This document shows positions 35,315 to 44,344 of a DNA stretch of 64,000 nt, one piece after another. This DNA comes from Pseudonocardiaceae bacterium YIM PH 21723 (GTDB lineage Bacteria; Actinomycetota; Actinomycetes; Mycobacteriales; Pseudonocardiaceae), in the NCBI GenBank assembly GCA_003600225.1, contig QZFT01000036.1:1-64000 (forward strand), given 5' to 3'. The stretch's first letter is position 1, and the number at the start of each line of letters is the position of its first letter. Below the pieces are notes generated by a model. The model worked only from the letters and a program-made list of their open reading frames with translations, ran no database searches and was not told where the DNA came from. The position numbers and the translations under genes are program-made.

Positions 35315-36808
35315 GTGTGGCGTGCCAGCAGAGTTCTCTCGGCGACGGCCTTGGCCAGTGCGGTACTGATGCTCGCCGGCCCGGCTGTGACCAGCGCGCA
35401 GGCAACGGCGGGATCGTCCATCGGCGACCCGTACTTCCCGAAGACCGGGAATCTGGGGTATGACGTCGCGAGTTACGACATTCGGCTGCGATACGAACCG
35501 AGTACGGACAATCTGCGGGGCACGACAACCGTGGTGGCCAAAGCCACGCAGGAACTGCGTGAATTCAGCCTGGATTTCCTGCTGAAGACCAATTCGGTCC
35601 GGGTTTCGGGCATTGCGGCGCATTTCCGGCTGGAGAACGGCAAGCTGATCATCACTCCGCAGTCCTCGGTGGCCAAGGAGCGGGAGTTCAGCGTGAGCGT
35701 GGACTACGAGGACACCCCGTCCAACGTCAAGCCCGACGGCTACAGCGCATGGAGCCGGACCGCCGACGGCGCCGTGGCGATGGGGGAGCCGGACATTGCC
35801 CGGTGGTGGTACCCGAGCAATGATCATCCGCGCGACAAGGCCACGTTCGACGTGTCGGTGGAGGTGCGCGGCGACCTGGCGGTGCTGTCCAACGGCAAGC
35901 TCCTGATGAAGGAGCCCCGTCCCGACGGCAGGGTCCGGTGGAACTGGCGCAGCGCCAAGCCACAGGCCACCTACCTGGCGTTCCTGGCCGTCGGGAAGTT
36001 CGACGTCACGGAGGGCAGGGGCTACCGGGATCAGCCGGTGTGGAACGCCTATCACTCGGACCTGGGAGACTCGCTCGGCTCGGCCAAGGCCAGTCTCGAG
36101 CGTGGCCCGGAGATCATCGAGTACTTCAGCCGGCTCTTCGGCGACTACCCGTTCGAGGCGCAGGGCGGCGTGGTCCTCGCCGGAAATGGGCTCAGCGCGC
36201 TGGAGACGCAGACCCGCCCGGTGTACGGCGGCGCGGTGTTCGGATTCGGGACGAATCCGTACGTCGTCGCGCATGAATTGGCCCATCAGTGGTTCGGGGA
36301 CGCGGTGTCGGTGGACACCTGGCGGAACATCTGGCTGAACGAGGGCTTCGCGACCTACATGGAATGGCTGTGGTCGGAGAAGTCGGGTGAGGGCACGGCG
36401 GCCGAGTTGGCGAAGTGGACCTACGACCGGAATCCGGCGAGCGACGACCAGTGGTCTGTGCTGCCCGGCGATCCGGGCGGGCGCAACATTTTCAGCTTCG
36501 CCGTCTATGAGCGTGGGGCGATGGCGGTGCAGGCACTGCGCCAGGAGGTCGGCGACGCGAGTTTCTTCGAGATTCTGCGGCGGTGGCAGCAGCAGCGTGC
36601 GCACGGCACCGGCACCATCGAGCAGTTCATCTCGGTCGCGGAGGGGACCGCCGGCAAGAACCTGCGGCCGCTGTTCGACAGGTGGCTGTTCAGTAGCGGC
36701 AAACCGGACTACGCGTTCCAGGCGGGCAAGTCCGGCGGCAAGCCGAGGTCATGGGACCAGATCGAGCACAATCGCGTCCTGCACGGCCAGCACACGCACG
36801 GGAAGTGA
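35315..36808 (+). CDS. Secreted M1-family zinc metallopeptidase, tandem paralogue
   Basis: The product has 497 residues and aligns end to end with the upstream peptidase. The zinc site is H320-E321-L-A-H324 in VVAHELAHQWFGD plus E343 in WLNEGFATY. A signal peptide (LSATALASAVLMLAGPAV) is present. GTG 35315 has GGAGG 6 bases upstream; ATG 35273 would add a polar extension. The separate terminator and ribosome binding site show it is transcribed on its own. The C-terminus is His-rich (HNRVLHGQHTHGK), as is that of its neighbour (QHTHD). Confidence 0.92.
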   Translation: MWRASRVLSATALASAVLMLAGPAVTSAQATAGSSIGDPYFPKTGNLGYDVASYDIRLRYEPSTDNLRGTTTVVAKATQELREFSLDFLLKTNSVRVSGIAAHFRLENGKLIITPQSSVAKEREFSVSVDYEDTPSNVKPDGYSAWSRTADGAVAMGEPDIARWWYPSNDHPRDKATFDVSVEVRGDLAVLSNGKLLMKEPRPDGRVRWNWRSAKPQATYLAFLAVGKFDVTEGRGYRDQPVWNAYHSDLGDSLGSAKASLERGPEIIEYFSRLFGDYPFEAQGGVVLAGNGLSALETQTRPVYGGAVFGFGTNPYVVAHELAHQWFGDAVSVDTWRNIWLNEGFATYMEWLWSEKSGEGTAAELAKWTYDRNPASDDQWSVLPGDPGGRNIFSFAVYERGAMAVQALRQEVGDASFFEILRRWQQQRAHGTGTIEQFISVAEGTAGKNLRPLFDRWLFSSGKPDYAFQAGKSGGKPRSWDQIEHNRVLHGQHTHGK

Positions 36809-36812
36809 GTCC

Positions 36813-36846
36813 GCCGGGTGGCTGCGCCGATCGACGGCCACCCGGC
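36813..36846. terminator. Terminator after second M1 peptidase
   Basis: GCCGGGTGGC and GCCACCCGGC are perfect complements 14 bases apart, starting 4 bases after the stop codon. Confidence 0.75.
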
Positions 36847-36952
36847 AACCGCCAACTGATCATGACCGAACACAGTCCCCCGCCCTCCGAGGGGGCGTCC
36901 CCGTCCCAGCCTACGGCCCAATCAAGATCAACTAAGGGCGGGAAGGCCGGTC

Positions 36953-36980
36953 TGTGGATAACCGGGGTGGGTGTGGACAG
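36953..36980 (-). promoter_or_regulatory. DnaA-box pair (CTGTCCACA-N10-TTATCCACA)
   Basis: On the complementary strand CTGTCCACA (36980-36972) is followed after exactly 10 bases by a consensus DnaA box TTATCCACA (36961-36953). It lies immediately after the menF stop codon. The same pair with the same spacing occurs on the plus strand at 42563-42590. Confidence 0.7.
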
Positions 36981-36981
36981 G

Positions 36982-38238
36982 TCAGTTGTCCTCGAGGGCG
37001 TCGCGGACCGGGATGAGTTTCGAGGCGGCCTCGCGGACCTCCACGTCCGGATCGGAGTCGGCCACGATTCCACCGCCCGCGAACAGCCGGGCCGTGTTGT
37101 CCCGGATCTCCGCGCAGCGCAGCGCGATGCCGAGCTCGCCGTCGCCGTTGCCGTCGATCCAGCCGACCGGGCCGGCGTAGCGGCCGCGATCCATGCCTTC
37201 CAGCTCCTCGATCACCCGCACCGCGTGCCGGGTCGGGGTGCCGCCGACCGCCGCCGTGGGATGTACCGCAGCGGCGAGTTCGATCAGTGACGGTACGTCT
37301 GTGTCCCGCAGCTCGCCGACCACGTCGCTGCACAGGTGCAGCACATTGGGCAGCCGCAGCACACTCGGGCTCTCCGGGGCGTGCAGTGAATCGCACAGCG
37401 GGCGCAGCGAATCGGTGAACGACCGCACCGCGTACCGGTGCTCGCCCTGGTTCTTCGCGGACGCCAGCAACCCCGTTGCCAGCTCATCCGCGGACTCGCC
37501 GCGCTGTGGCCAGGTGGTGCCGGCCAGCACCCGCGAGGTGACCCGGGTTCCCTTGCGGCGCAACAACAGTTCCGGGGTGGCGCCGACTAGGCCGTCCACC
37601 GCGAACACCCAGCAGCTGGGGTAGCGGTCGGCCAGATTGCGCAGCAGATAACGCTGATCCAGCGGATGATCCGCGCTCGCGACCAGGTCGTGCGCCAGCA
37701 CCACCTTGTCCAGCTCGCCCGCCCGCATCCGCTCCACCGCCGTGGCCACCGCGGCGCGGTAGCCGGTGACCGACAGCTCGCCCGCGGAGTAGGAGATCTG
37801 GCCGGGCCGGGAAACCGGCGTGGCCTCGGTGAGCGAACCCGGCGACGGCTCACCGACCTCGGTCACCCAGCTGACCCCGTCCCGCCTGCCGACGATGTAC
37901 CTCGGCACCACGCACACGGACCGCCCCGGCTCGTCGGCGAACGCCAGGGAGATGAAGGCGACCGGACCGGTACCGGGCACGTCGACCGGGTCGTCCACCC
38001 GCATCCGTGCGCACTGATCACTCCACCAGCGGTCGGCCAGCGCGAACCGCTGCGGCCCCGAGGGCTCGAATCGGCACACCTCGCCCCAGCCGACGATGCC
38101 GTCACCCTGGGTGAGCCAGGCAAGTGCCCCGGCCGAGGCCGGAAGCAGCCGCAACAGGTCGTCCTCGCAGCGCGTCAGCCGCGTGCGTACGGGCAACGTT
38201 CCGGCTGTGGTGGTTACTGATCCGGGAACGATGGTCAC
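36982..38238 (-). CDS. menF: Isochorismate synthase
   Basis: It converts chorismate to isochorismate, the first step of menaquinone (and possibly siderophore) synthesis. The 418-residue product has the chorismate-binding signatures AAAVHPTAAVGGTPT, YAGPVGWIDGNGDGELGIAL and the terminal Mg-binding GGGIVADSDPDVE. KVVLAHDLV holds the general-base Lys typical of the MenF/EntC group. It could serve either menaquinone or siderophores; the men neighbours favour the former. It runs toward the M1 genes with a DnaA-box pair at its end. Confidence 0.92.
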   Translation of the reverse strand: MTIVPGSVTTTAGTLPVRTRLTRCEDDLLRLLPASAGALAWLTQGDGIVGWGEVCRFEPSGPQRFALADRWWSDQCARMRVDDPVDVPGTGPVAFISLAFADEPGRSVCVVPRYIVGRRDGVSWVTEVGEPSPGSLTEATPVSRPGQISYSAGELSVTGYRAAVATAVERMRAGELDKVVLAHDLVASADHPLDQRYLLRNLADRYPSCWVFAVDGLVGATPELLLRRKGTRVTSRVLAGTTWPQRGESADELATGLLASAKNQGEHRYAVRSFTDSLRPLCDSLHAPESPSVLRLPNVLHLCSDVVGELRDTDVPSLIELAAAVHPTAAVGGTPTRHAVRVIEELEGMDRGRYAGPVGWIDGNGDGELGIALRCAEIRDNTARLFAGGGIVADSDPDVEVREAASKLIPVRDALEDN

Positions 38239-38345
38239 TCAACGAGAGTAGGACGAATCGCCACCCGGTGTCCGGATGGGCCGGAGAAGGGTGCTCTTCG
38301 GCACATTGGCTTGCGGCACTCGGCGGTTCTCTAGACTCAGGCGCT

Positions 38346-38831
38346 GTGATGCTCACAGTGACCGATGCCCGCGCCGTCGTGCTGGACTACCTGACCCGGG
38401 GCTGGGCCTGGCTGGTCCGCAACGTCATCCCGGTGCTGATCAGTCTCGGCGTGCTGATCACCGTGATGGGCGGGCTGCTGGTGGTGGGGGCGGCCACCAA
38501 TGACTACGCGATCAACCGGCACCAGGGCCGCGCGGTGGCCGAGGTGCTCGCCGTGGACTGGCGCCGCACCGTAATCCGGTTCAGCACCCCGGAGGGGGAG
38601 GTGAAGACCCCGCCATTCGGCGCGCTTTACCCCAGTGACGTGCAGAAAGGCCAGCTGATCTGGGTCGAGTACGACACCCGCAACCCGGATCTGGTGCGCA
38701 TCGCCGGCCGGGACTGGCGGCTGTCGCTACTCCCGGTGGCCGAACTGCTCGCCGCCACCTGGACGGTGGTGCTCGGGCTGATCTGGTGGCTGCGCCGCCG
38801 TCGCTCATCAGGCGTTTCAGCTCCCGTGTGA
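38346..38831 (+). CDS. DUF3592-like membrane protein
   Basis: The 161-residue product has two membrane helices ([20 protein letters not shown] and [15 protein letters not shown]) flanking an exported domain. That domain reads [20 protein letters not shown] and [20 protein letters not shown], the pattern of DUF3592 proteins. GTG 38346 or ATG 38349 are equally possible starts. A gene of this type (Rv0556) also sits among the men genes of M. tuberculosis. Function unknown. Confidence 0.75.
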   Translation: MMLTVTDARAVVLDYLTRGWAWLVRNVIPVLISLGVLITVMGGLLVVGAATNDYAINRHQGRAVAEVLAVDWRRTVIRFSTPEGEVKTPPFGALYPSDVQKGQLIWVEYDTRNPDLVRIAGRDWRLSLLPVAELLAATWTVVLGLIWWLRRRRSSGVSAPV

Positions 38832-38895
38832 CACTTCTGTTCAAAAACTGCGCTCATGTGTAACACTGGTCTGGCAGACCGGTGGAGGTTTACTC

Positions 38896-39831
38896 ATGTC
38901 CGAGCAGGAGGCGCGCTTTCTCGCCACAGTGCAGGCGGAACAGCGCATCGAACCGCGTGACTGGATGCCCGACGGCTATCGGGCGACGCTGATCCGGCAG
39001 ATCGCGCAGCACGCGCACTCGGAGATCATCGGCATGCAGCCGGAAGGTGAGTGGATCGCCAAGGCGCCCTCCCTGCGGCGCAAGGCGATCCTGCTGGCGA
39101 AGGTGCAGGACGAGGCGGGACACGGGCTGTACCTGTACGCCGCCACCGAGACCCTCGGCGTCGACCGTGCCGAGCTCACCGAGAAGCTGATCTCCGGGCG
39201 GCAGAAGTACTCCTCGATCTTCAACTACCCGACGCTGAGCTACGCGGACGTCGGCGTGATCGGCTGGCTGGTGGACGGCGCGGCGATCTGCAACCAGGTT
39301 CCGCTGTGCCGCACCTCGTACGGCCCGTATGCCAGGGCGATGGTGCGGGTGTGCAAGGAGGAGTCCTTCCACCAGCGGCAGGGCTACGAGCTGTTGATGA
39401 CCATGATGCGTGGCACCCAGGCGCAGCGGGACATGGTGCAGGACGCGGTGAATCGCTGGTGGTGGCCGTCGCTGATGATGTTCGGCCCGCCGGATTCCGC
39501 CTCGTCGAACACCGAGCAGTCGATGGTCTGGCGCATCAAGCGGCACACCAACGACGAGCTGCGACAGAAGTACGTGGACATGAGCGTCCCGCAGGCCAAG
39601 GCGCTGGGCGTGACCTTCCCGGATCCGGAGCTGCGCTGGAACGACGAGCGCGGGCAGCACGACTTCGGCCAGCCGGACTGGGACGACTTCTGGCGGGTGG
39701 TCAAGGGTGGTGGTCCGTGCAACGAGCAGCGGATCGCGCATCGCAAGGCGGCTCATGAGGACGGTGCCTGGGTCCGGGAAGCGGCCCAGGCGTACGCGGA
39801 GAAGCGGAATCGTCAGGCGGGTGCGGCATGA
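38896..39831 (+). CDS. paaA: 1,2-phenylacetyl-CoA epoxidase, catalytic subunit PaaA
   Basis: PaaA is the diiron oxygenase subunit that epoxidises the aromatic ring of phenylacetyl-CoA. The 311-residue product has the expected carboxylate and His ligands: E in HSEIIGM, ExxH in [10 protein letters not shown], and E..H in [10 protein letters not shown]. The operon order A-B-C-D-E is complete, with 4-base overlaps or abutting genes. A separate promoter must lie in the 64 bases upstream. No other paa degradation genes (paaF, G, H, J, K, Z) are in the window. Confidence 0.96.
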   Translation: MSEQEARFLATVQAEQRIEPRDWMPDGYRATLIRQIAQHAHSEIIGMQPEGEWIAKAPSLRRKAILLAKVQDEAGHGLYLYAATETLGVDRAELTEKLISGRQKYSSIFNYPTLSYADVGVIGWLVDGAAICNQVPLCRTSYGPYARAMVRVCKEESFHQRQGYELLMTMMRGTQAQRDMVQDAVNRWWWPSLMMFGPPDSASSNTEQSMVWRIKRHTNDELRQKYVDMSVPQAKALGVTFPDPELRWNDERGQHDFGQPDWDDFWRVVKGGGPCNEQRIAHRKAAHEDGAWVREAAQAYAEKRNRQAGAA

Positions 39832-40106
39832 ACGACCCATTGTGGGAGGTCTTCGTCCGGGGCAAGCGCGGCCTGAACCACGTGCATGTCGGCTCGCTGC
39901 ACGCGCCGGACGCCGACATGGCGGTGCGGAACGCCCGCGACCTGTACACCCGGCGGAACGAGGGTGTGAGCATCTGGGTGGTGCCCGCGTCGGCGATCAC
40001 CGCCTCCAGCCCGGATGAGAAGGACCCGTTCTTCGCGCCCAGCGGGGACAAGGTCTACCGGCATCCGACGTTCTACGACATCCCGGACACGGTGCCGCAC
40101 CTATGA
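39828..40106 (+). CDS. paaB: 1,2-phenylacetyl-CoA epoxidase, subunit PaaB
   Basis: The 92-residue protein begins with the family opening [20 protein letters not shown] and includes [19 protein letters not shown]. PaaB bridges PaaAC heterodimers in the epoxidase complex. ATG 39828 overlaps paaA by 4 bases and the stop overlaps paaC by 4 bases. Confidence 0.95.
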   Translation: MNDPLWEVFVRGKRGLNHVHVGSLHAPDADMAVRNARDLYTRRNEGVSIWVVPASAITASSPDEKDPFFAPSGDKVYRHPTFYDIPDTVPHL

Positions 40107-40996
40107 ACGACAGCGTCTACGACGGATTGAGCGAAGAGCACGCGGACGACGCGCGCTGGGCCTACGGCACCGGTTTCCACGACGAACTGTCCGGTGTGGA
40201 CCGGGACATTCCGTCCGGAGTGGACGGTGCGGATCTGGGTCTGTACTGCCAGATGCTCGGCGATGACGCCCTGGTGCTGGCCCAGCGGCTGGCCGAATGG
40301 TGTTCGCGCGCACCGGAACTGGAAGAGGATGTCGCCCTCGCGAACATCGGCCTCGACCTGCTCGGGCAGGCGCGTCTGCTGCTGACCAGGGCGGGCGAGG
40401 TGGACGGAACCGGCCGCAGCGAGGACGACTTCGCCTATCTGCGACCGGCGGACCAGTTCCGCAACCTGCTCCTGGTCGAGCTCGACTGCGGTCCCGGTCC
40501 CGGCGGGGATTTCGCCGTCACCATGGCCCGGCTGCTGGTGTTCAGCAGCTTCCGGCTGTCGTTGCTGTACCGGTTGCAGTCCACTGTGGATCCGGTGATC
40601 GCGGCGGTGGCGGCCAAGGGGGTCAAGGAGCTGGCCTACCACCGGGATCACGCGGCGCAGTGGGTGCTGCGGCTCGGCGACGGCACGGCGGAGTCGCACC
40701 GGCGCATGCAGGCGGCGGTGGACCGGATCTGGCCCTACCTGGACGAGCTCTACGCCCCGCACCCGGTCGTCGCCCGGCTGATCGAGGTCGATGCGGCCGT
40801 CGATCCCGCCGATGTGCGGGCCGAGGTCGAGGACACGCTGCACCGGGTACTGCGGGCCGCCACGCTCTCGATTCCGTCCCCGCACCGGGAATCCGGCGAA
40901 CTGAGCGGCCGGGACGGCCGGCACACGCCGGAACTGGCGGAGGTGTTGGGCACCATGCAGGAGCTGGCCAGGTCACTGCCCGGGGCGGTGTGGTGA
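40103..40996 (+). CDS. paaC: 1,2-phenylacetyl-CoA epoxidase, structural subunit PaaC
   Basis: The 297-residue product is a ferritin-like paralogue of PaaA that lacks a working diiron site and scaffolds the catalytic subunit. Family blocks include ANIGLDLLGQARLLL, DDFAYLRPADQFRNLLLVEL and KELAYHRDHAAQWVLRLGDG. It overlaps paaB and paaD. Confidence 0.95.
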   Translation: MNDSVYDGLSEEHADDARWAYGTGFHDELSGVDRDIPSGVDGADLGLYCQMLGDDALVLAQRLAEWCSRAPELEEDVALANIGLDLLGQARLLLTRAGEVDGTGRSEDDFAYLRPADQFRNLLLVELDCGPGPGGDFAVTMARLLVFSSFRLSLLYRLQSTVDPVIAAVAAKGVKELAYHRDHAAQWVLRLGDGTAESHRRMQAAVDRIWPYLDELYAPHPVVARLIEVDAAVDPADVRAEVEDTLHRVLRAATLSIPSPHRESGELSGRDGRHTPELAEVLGTMQELARSLPGAVW

Positions 40997-41487
40997 TGGG
41001 GGCCAGGGAGATCGCCGAGCAGGTCCTGGATCCGGAGTTGCCGGTGCTGACGCTGGCCGAACTGGGTGTGCTGCGCGATGTCCACGTGGAGCCGGACGGT
41101 TCGGTGCTGGTGACCATCACGCCCACCTACTCCGGCTGCCCCGCGGTGGACGTGATGCGGGCCCAGTTGCGCAATCGGTTGCAGGACGCGGGATACGCGC
41201 AGGTCAACGTGCGCAGCGTGTTGTCGCCGGCCTGGACGACCGACTGGATCACCGACGAGGGCAGGCGCAAACTGGCCACTGCCGGGATCGCGCCGCCGAA
41301 CCGGGTGGGCCCACGGGTGGCGGGACCCATTCCGCTGAACCTGGAACCGCCGTCCGCCACGGTGCCCTGCCCACGATGCGGTTCGCGCAACACCGAGCTG
41401 TTGTCCCGATTCGGGGCGACCGCCTGCAAGGCGTTGTACCGGTGCCACGGCTGCGCCGAGCCCTTCGAGCACTTCAAGGAGTTGTGA
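40996..41487 (+). CDS. paaD: Phenylacetate epoxidase maturation protein PaaD (SufT-like)
   Basis: The 163-residue product has the MIP18/DUF59 fold signature LDPELPVLTLAELGVLRDV and VTITPTYSGCPAVDVM. It ends in a four-Cys zinc-ribbon-like motif (CPRCGSRNTE ... YRCHGCAEPFEHFK). PaaD is thought to help assemble the iron cofactors of the epoxidase. ATG 40996 overlaps the paaC stop by one base. Confidence 0.94.
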   Translation: MGAREIAEQVLDPELPVLTLAELGVLRDVHVEPDGSVLVTITPTYSGCPAVDVMRAQLRNRLQDAGYAQVNVRSVLSPAWTTDWITDEGRRKLATAGIAPPNRVGPRVAGPIPLNLEPPSATVPCPRCGSRNTELLSRFGATACKALYRCHGCAEPFEHFKEL

Positions 41488-42558
41488 ATGGCCGCGCCGA
41501 TGATCACGCCGATTCGCCGCGCGGTCTTCCACGCCCTGACCGTGTCCCATGTGGACAGACTGTGTGACGACGCGGTGGCGATCACCTTCGCCGTGCCCGC
41601 CGACCTGACGGCCGACTTCGCCTTCCGCGCCGGGCAGTACCTGACGCTGCGGCACGGTGAGGAACGCCGGTCCTACTCGATCTGCGCGCCGGAGGGCGCC
41701 GCGCCACGCATCGGTGTGCGCCGGGTGGACGGCGGCCTGTTCTCCAGCTGGCTGGTCGACGAGGTGCAGCCGGGCGATGTACTCGATGTGCAGCCGCCGC
41801 AGGGCACGTTCACCCCGGAGCCCGGGCTGCCCGAGTACCACGCGTTCATCGCGGCGGGCAGCGGTATCACCCCGGTTCTGTCCATTGTGGCCACCGTGCT
41901 GGCGGCTCATCCGGACGCCCGCGCCACGTTGATCTACGGCAACCGGCGCACGGACACGGTGATGTTCGCCGATGATCTGGCCGATCTGAAGGACCGCTAT
42001 CCGGACCGGTTCCAGCTGATTCACGTGCTGAGCCGGGAGATGCGGGACGTCGAACTGTTCTCCGGCAGGCTGGACGCGGACCGGCTGCACCGGTTGCTGT
42101 CCTCCGTGGTGCCGTCGGACGCGGTGCACCACTGGTGGCTGTGCGGCCCGTTCGGCCTCATCCAGTCGACCGGTGAGGTCCTAGCAGCCCGCGCGGTGAC
42201 GTCTGTCCACAGGGAACTGTTCTATGTGGACGAACCGCCACCGGAGCTGCGCCACGAGGACGAGGTCCTGGTGGACGGCGCCTCCAGTGAGGTCACGGTG
42301 GTCCTCGACGGCCGGTCCACCACCATGACCCTGCCCCGCGATGCCCCGGTGCTCGACTCGGCCCAGCGGGTCCGCGGCGACCTCCCCTTCGCCTGCAAGG
42401 GCGGCGTCTGCGGCACCTGCCGGGCCCTCGTCTGTGACGGCTCGACCCGGATGCGACGTAATTACGCCCTGGAATCCCACGAAGTCGAGGCCGGATTCGT
42501 CCTCACCTGCCAGGCCCTCCCCACCTCCGACAAGGTGACCATCGACTTCGACGCGTAA
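41488..42558 (+). CDS. paaE: Phenylacetyl-CoA epoxidase reductase PaaE
   Basis: The product has 356 residues. It has an FAD domain (RAGQYLTLRH...RSYSICAPEG), an NAD(P) domain (FIAAGSGITPVLSIVATVL, YGNRRTDTVMF) and a C-terminal plant-type [2Fe-2S] ferredoxin domain with CKGGVCGTCRALVCDG and a final Cys in FVLTCQALP. It passes electrons to PaaA. ATG 41488 follows the paaD stop directly. A DnaA-box pair starts 5 bases after its stop. Confidence 0.95.
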   Translation: MAAPMITPIRRAVFHALTVSHVDRLCDDAVAITFAVPADLTADFAFRAGQYLTLRHGEERRSYSICAPEGAAPRIGVRRVDGGLFSSWLVDEVQPGDVLDVQPPQGTFTPEPGLPEYHAFIAAGSGITPVLSIVATVLAAHPDARATLIYGNRRTDTVMFADDLADLKDRYPDRFQLIHVLSREMRDVELFSGRLDADRLHRLLSSVVPSDAVHHWWLCGPFGLIQSTGEVLAARAVTSVHRELFYVDEPPPELRHEDEVLVDGASSEVTVVLDGRSTTMTLPRDAPVLDSAQRVRGDLPFACKGGVCGTCRALVCDGSTRMRRNYALESHEVEAGFVLTCQALPTSDKVTIDFDA

Positions 42559-42562
42559 CCAG

Positions 42563-42590
42563 CTGTCCACAGTCTGCCCAGTTATCCACA
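42563..42590 (+). promoter_or_regulatory. DnaA-box pair (CTGTCCACA-N10-TTATCCACA)
   Basis: CTGTCCACA at 42563-42571 and the perfect box TTATCCACA at 42582-42590 lie 10 bases apart, right after the paaE stop. It is the same arrangement, in opposite orientation, as at 36953-36980. No dnaA, dnaN or parB genes are near, so this is not oriC itself. Confidence 0.7.
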
Positions 42591-42756
42591 GATCCCCATT
42601 TCCCCAGCTCAACGCTGCCCTGTGGTGGCTAGTTTCGAAGAGGGTGGTCTGCCCCCGGATGGGGCGGGGACTGTCCGGGGGACAGTCATATGAGTCGAGT
42701 GGTGACTTTGGGGAGTCGATTGAATACCCTGGGTGATGTTGTGTGACTATGCATGA

Positions 42757-43284
42757 ATGCAATTCCATGCGTTCGCAGATGAGTCGCGGCGGGGCGGCAC
42801 ATACCTGATGGCTGCGGCCAAGATTCCCGTTCGTTCCCTTGCGGACGTGCGTGTGGCTCTGCGGGCACTGACCAAGTCAGGGCAGCGATGCGTGCACATG
42901 AAGACCGAGGGTGACTCGCGTCGGCGAGCGATCCTGTCCGAGTTGAACGGGCTCGGACTGACCGCATCAGTGTGGTTGTGCAGGCATGGCAAGGACGAGG
43001 TCGCGCGGCAGGCGTGTCTTGAAGGTCTCGTCCCCGGCATGCTCGACGCCGGGGTCGTCCGATTGGTCCTCGAAAGTGACGAGACCAAGGATCGCCAAGA
43101 CCGGAAGGCGATATCCAGCCTGTTGAGGAAGGCCGGCCGACCGATGTTCTTCGAGCACCTTAGGTCCTACGAGGACCCTGCCCTGTGGGTGAGCGATGCC
43201 ATTGCGTGGGCATTCGGTGCCGGTGGAGATTGGCGGCGCAGGGTGGCGGCCATGATCGAGCAAGTTCAGGAAATGGAGCCCTAG
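42757..43284 (+). CDS. DUF3800-like protein
   Basis: The product has 175 residues. The N-terminal FADESRRGGTYLMAAA resembles the DES motif of DUF3800 proteins, a family with an RNase H-like fold and no firmly established role, common in mobile and defence contexts. Other acidic and basic positions follow: HMKTEGDSRRR, LESDETKDRQDR, and DPALWVSDAIAWAF. ATG 42757 lacks an evident ribosome binding site. GC is lower than in the flanking genes, which suggests acquisition. Confidence 0.6.
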   Translation: MQFHAFADESRRGGTYLMAAAKIPVRSLADVRVALRALTKSGQRCVHMKTEGDSRRRAILSELNGLGLTASVWLCRHGKDEVARQACLEGLVPGMLDAGVVRLVLESDETKDRQDRKAISSLLRKAGRPMFFEHLRSYEDPALWVSDAIAWAFGAGGDWRRRVAAMIEQVQEMEP

Positions 43285-43293
43285 ACAGCGCAA

Positions 43294-43330
43294 AGCCCGG
43301 CAACCGACCGTCCGGACGATTAACCGGGCT
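43294..43330. terminator. Hairpin after DUF3800-like gene
   Basis: AGCCCGG and CCGGGCT flank an inner CGTCCGGACG palindrome, 10 bases after the stop codon. The remaining sequence to the next gene (43331-43531) shows no further feature I can name. Confidence 0.55.
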
Positions 43331-43531
43331 CACTTTCGCCTCCTACTGGAAGCGACACCCGAAGGCTAGCAGCCGGTCCGAGCCAGTGGCCAGCGGATTA
43401 ACCCTTCTGAGAGCTGCACCCCGGCCACCCAATGACGGGCGCAAGATCGCCCCCCCTTAGCGGTTGTCGGTTCACCCGCCCCGTTGGGACGCTCGTCCGG
43501 ACCAAGGTCCACATCCCGGCAAGGGGGACGA

Positions 43532-44344
43532 ATGACCGAGATAACGTCCGCGAAGATCGGCGAGTTCTACGACTCCACCGACTCGGCGTTCGGCACGCTG
43601 TTCGACGGGTGCATCCACTCCGGTTACTTCGCCGACGGCGCGGGCACGCTGACCGAGGCGCAGGACCGGCTGACCGAGCAGGTGTTGCGGGCCGCGCGGC
43701 TCACCGCCGGGTCGGCGGTGCTGGACGCGGGCTGCGGTCACGGCAGGCCCGCCGTGCAGGCGGCGGTCGGTCACGGCGCCCTGGTCACCGGTGTCACGCT
43801 CAGCGCGGCGCAGCAGCGGACCGCCACCGAGGCGGCCGAGCACGCCGGGGTCGGCGACAAGGTGCGCATCCTGGTCGGGGACATGACCGATCTGCCGTTC
43901 CCGGATGGTCACTTCGACGCCGTCTTCGCCATCGAGTCGATCCAGCACGTGCCCGACCAGGCGGCGGCGTTCCGCGAGCTGGCCAGGGTGCTGCGGCCGG
44001 GCGGCAGGCTGGTGGCCGCCGACTACGTGTCCATCCGGCCGGAGACCGAGGAGGAGGCGGGTACCGCGGCCGCCGTGCTGCAGCTCGCCCCCTTGCGCAG
44101 TGCGCAGCAGTGGCAGCAGGCGGCCATCGACGCCGGGCTGACCGAGGTGCGCGGCACCGACCTGACATCCGCCATCCGGCCATCCGCCGCGGCGTTCAGT
44201 GCCGAGGTGCGGAGCAGGCATGACGTGCTGGTGGCCGCCGTCGGTGAGCAGACCACCGACATGCTCGGCCAGGCCGTCGCGTTGTACAACCGCAGGATGG
44301 TCGCCGACCAGGGCTACCTGCTGCTGGAAGCCCGGCGGCCCTAA
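43532..44344 (+). CDS. SAM-dependent class I methyltransferase
   Basis: The product has 270 residues. Motif I is VLDAGCGHGRPAVQAA, the acidic loop is MTDLPFPDGHFDAVF, and post-I ESIQHVPDQAAAFRELARVL is typical of small-molecule O- and C-methyltransferases. The N-terminal IGEFYDSTDSAFGTLFDGCI resembles natural-product sugar or polyketide O-methyltransferases (RebM type). AGGGGGA precedes ATG 43532. No biosynthetic cluster is adjacent, so the substrate stays open. Confidence 0.85.
   Translation: MTEITSAKIGEFYDSTDSAFGTLFDGCIHSGYFADGAGTLTEAQDRLTEQVLRAARLTAGSAVLDAGCGHGRPAVQAAVGHGALVTGVTLSAAQQRTATEAAEHAGVGDKVRILVGDMTDLPFPDGHFDAVFAIESIQHVPDQAAAFRELARVLRPGGRLVAADYVSIRPETEEEAGTAAAVLQLAPLRSAQQWQQAAIDAGLTEVRGTDLTSAIRPSAAAFSAEVRSRHDVLVAAVGEQTTDMLGQAVALYNRRMVADQGYLLLEARRP

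Noticed and set aside
36953-42590. Chromosomal replication origin
   Set aside because: Only two DnaA-box pairs are present, without dnaA, dnaN, gyrB, rpmH or an AT-rich unwinding region.
43285-43531. Possible tRNA or attachment site near GGTTCACCCGCC
   Set aside because: No cloverleaf could be folded around it and no direct repeat partner was found in the window.
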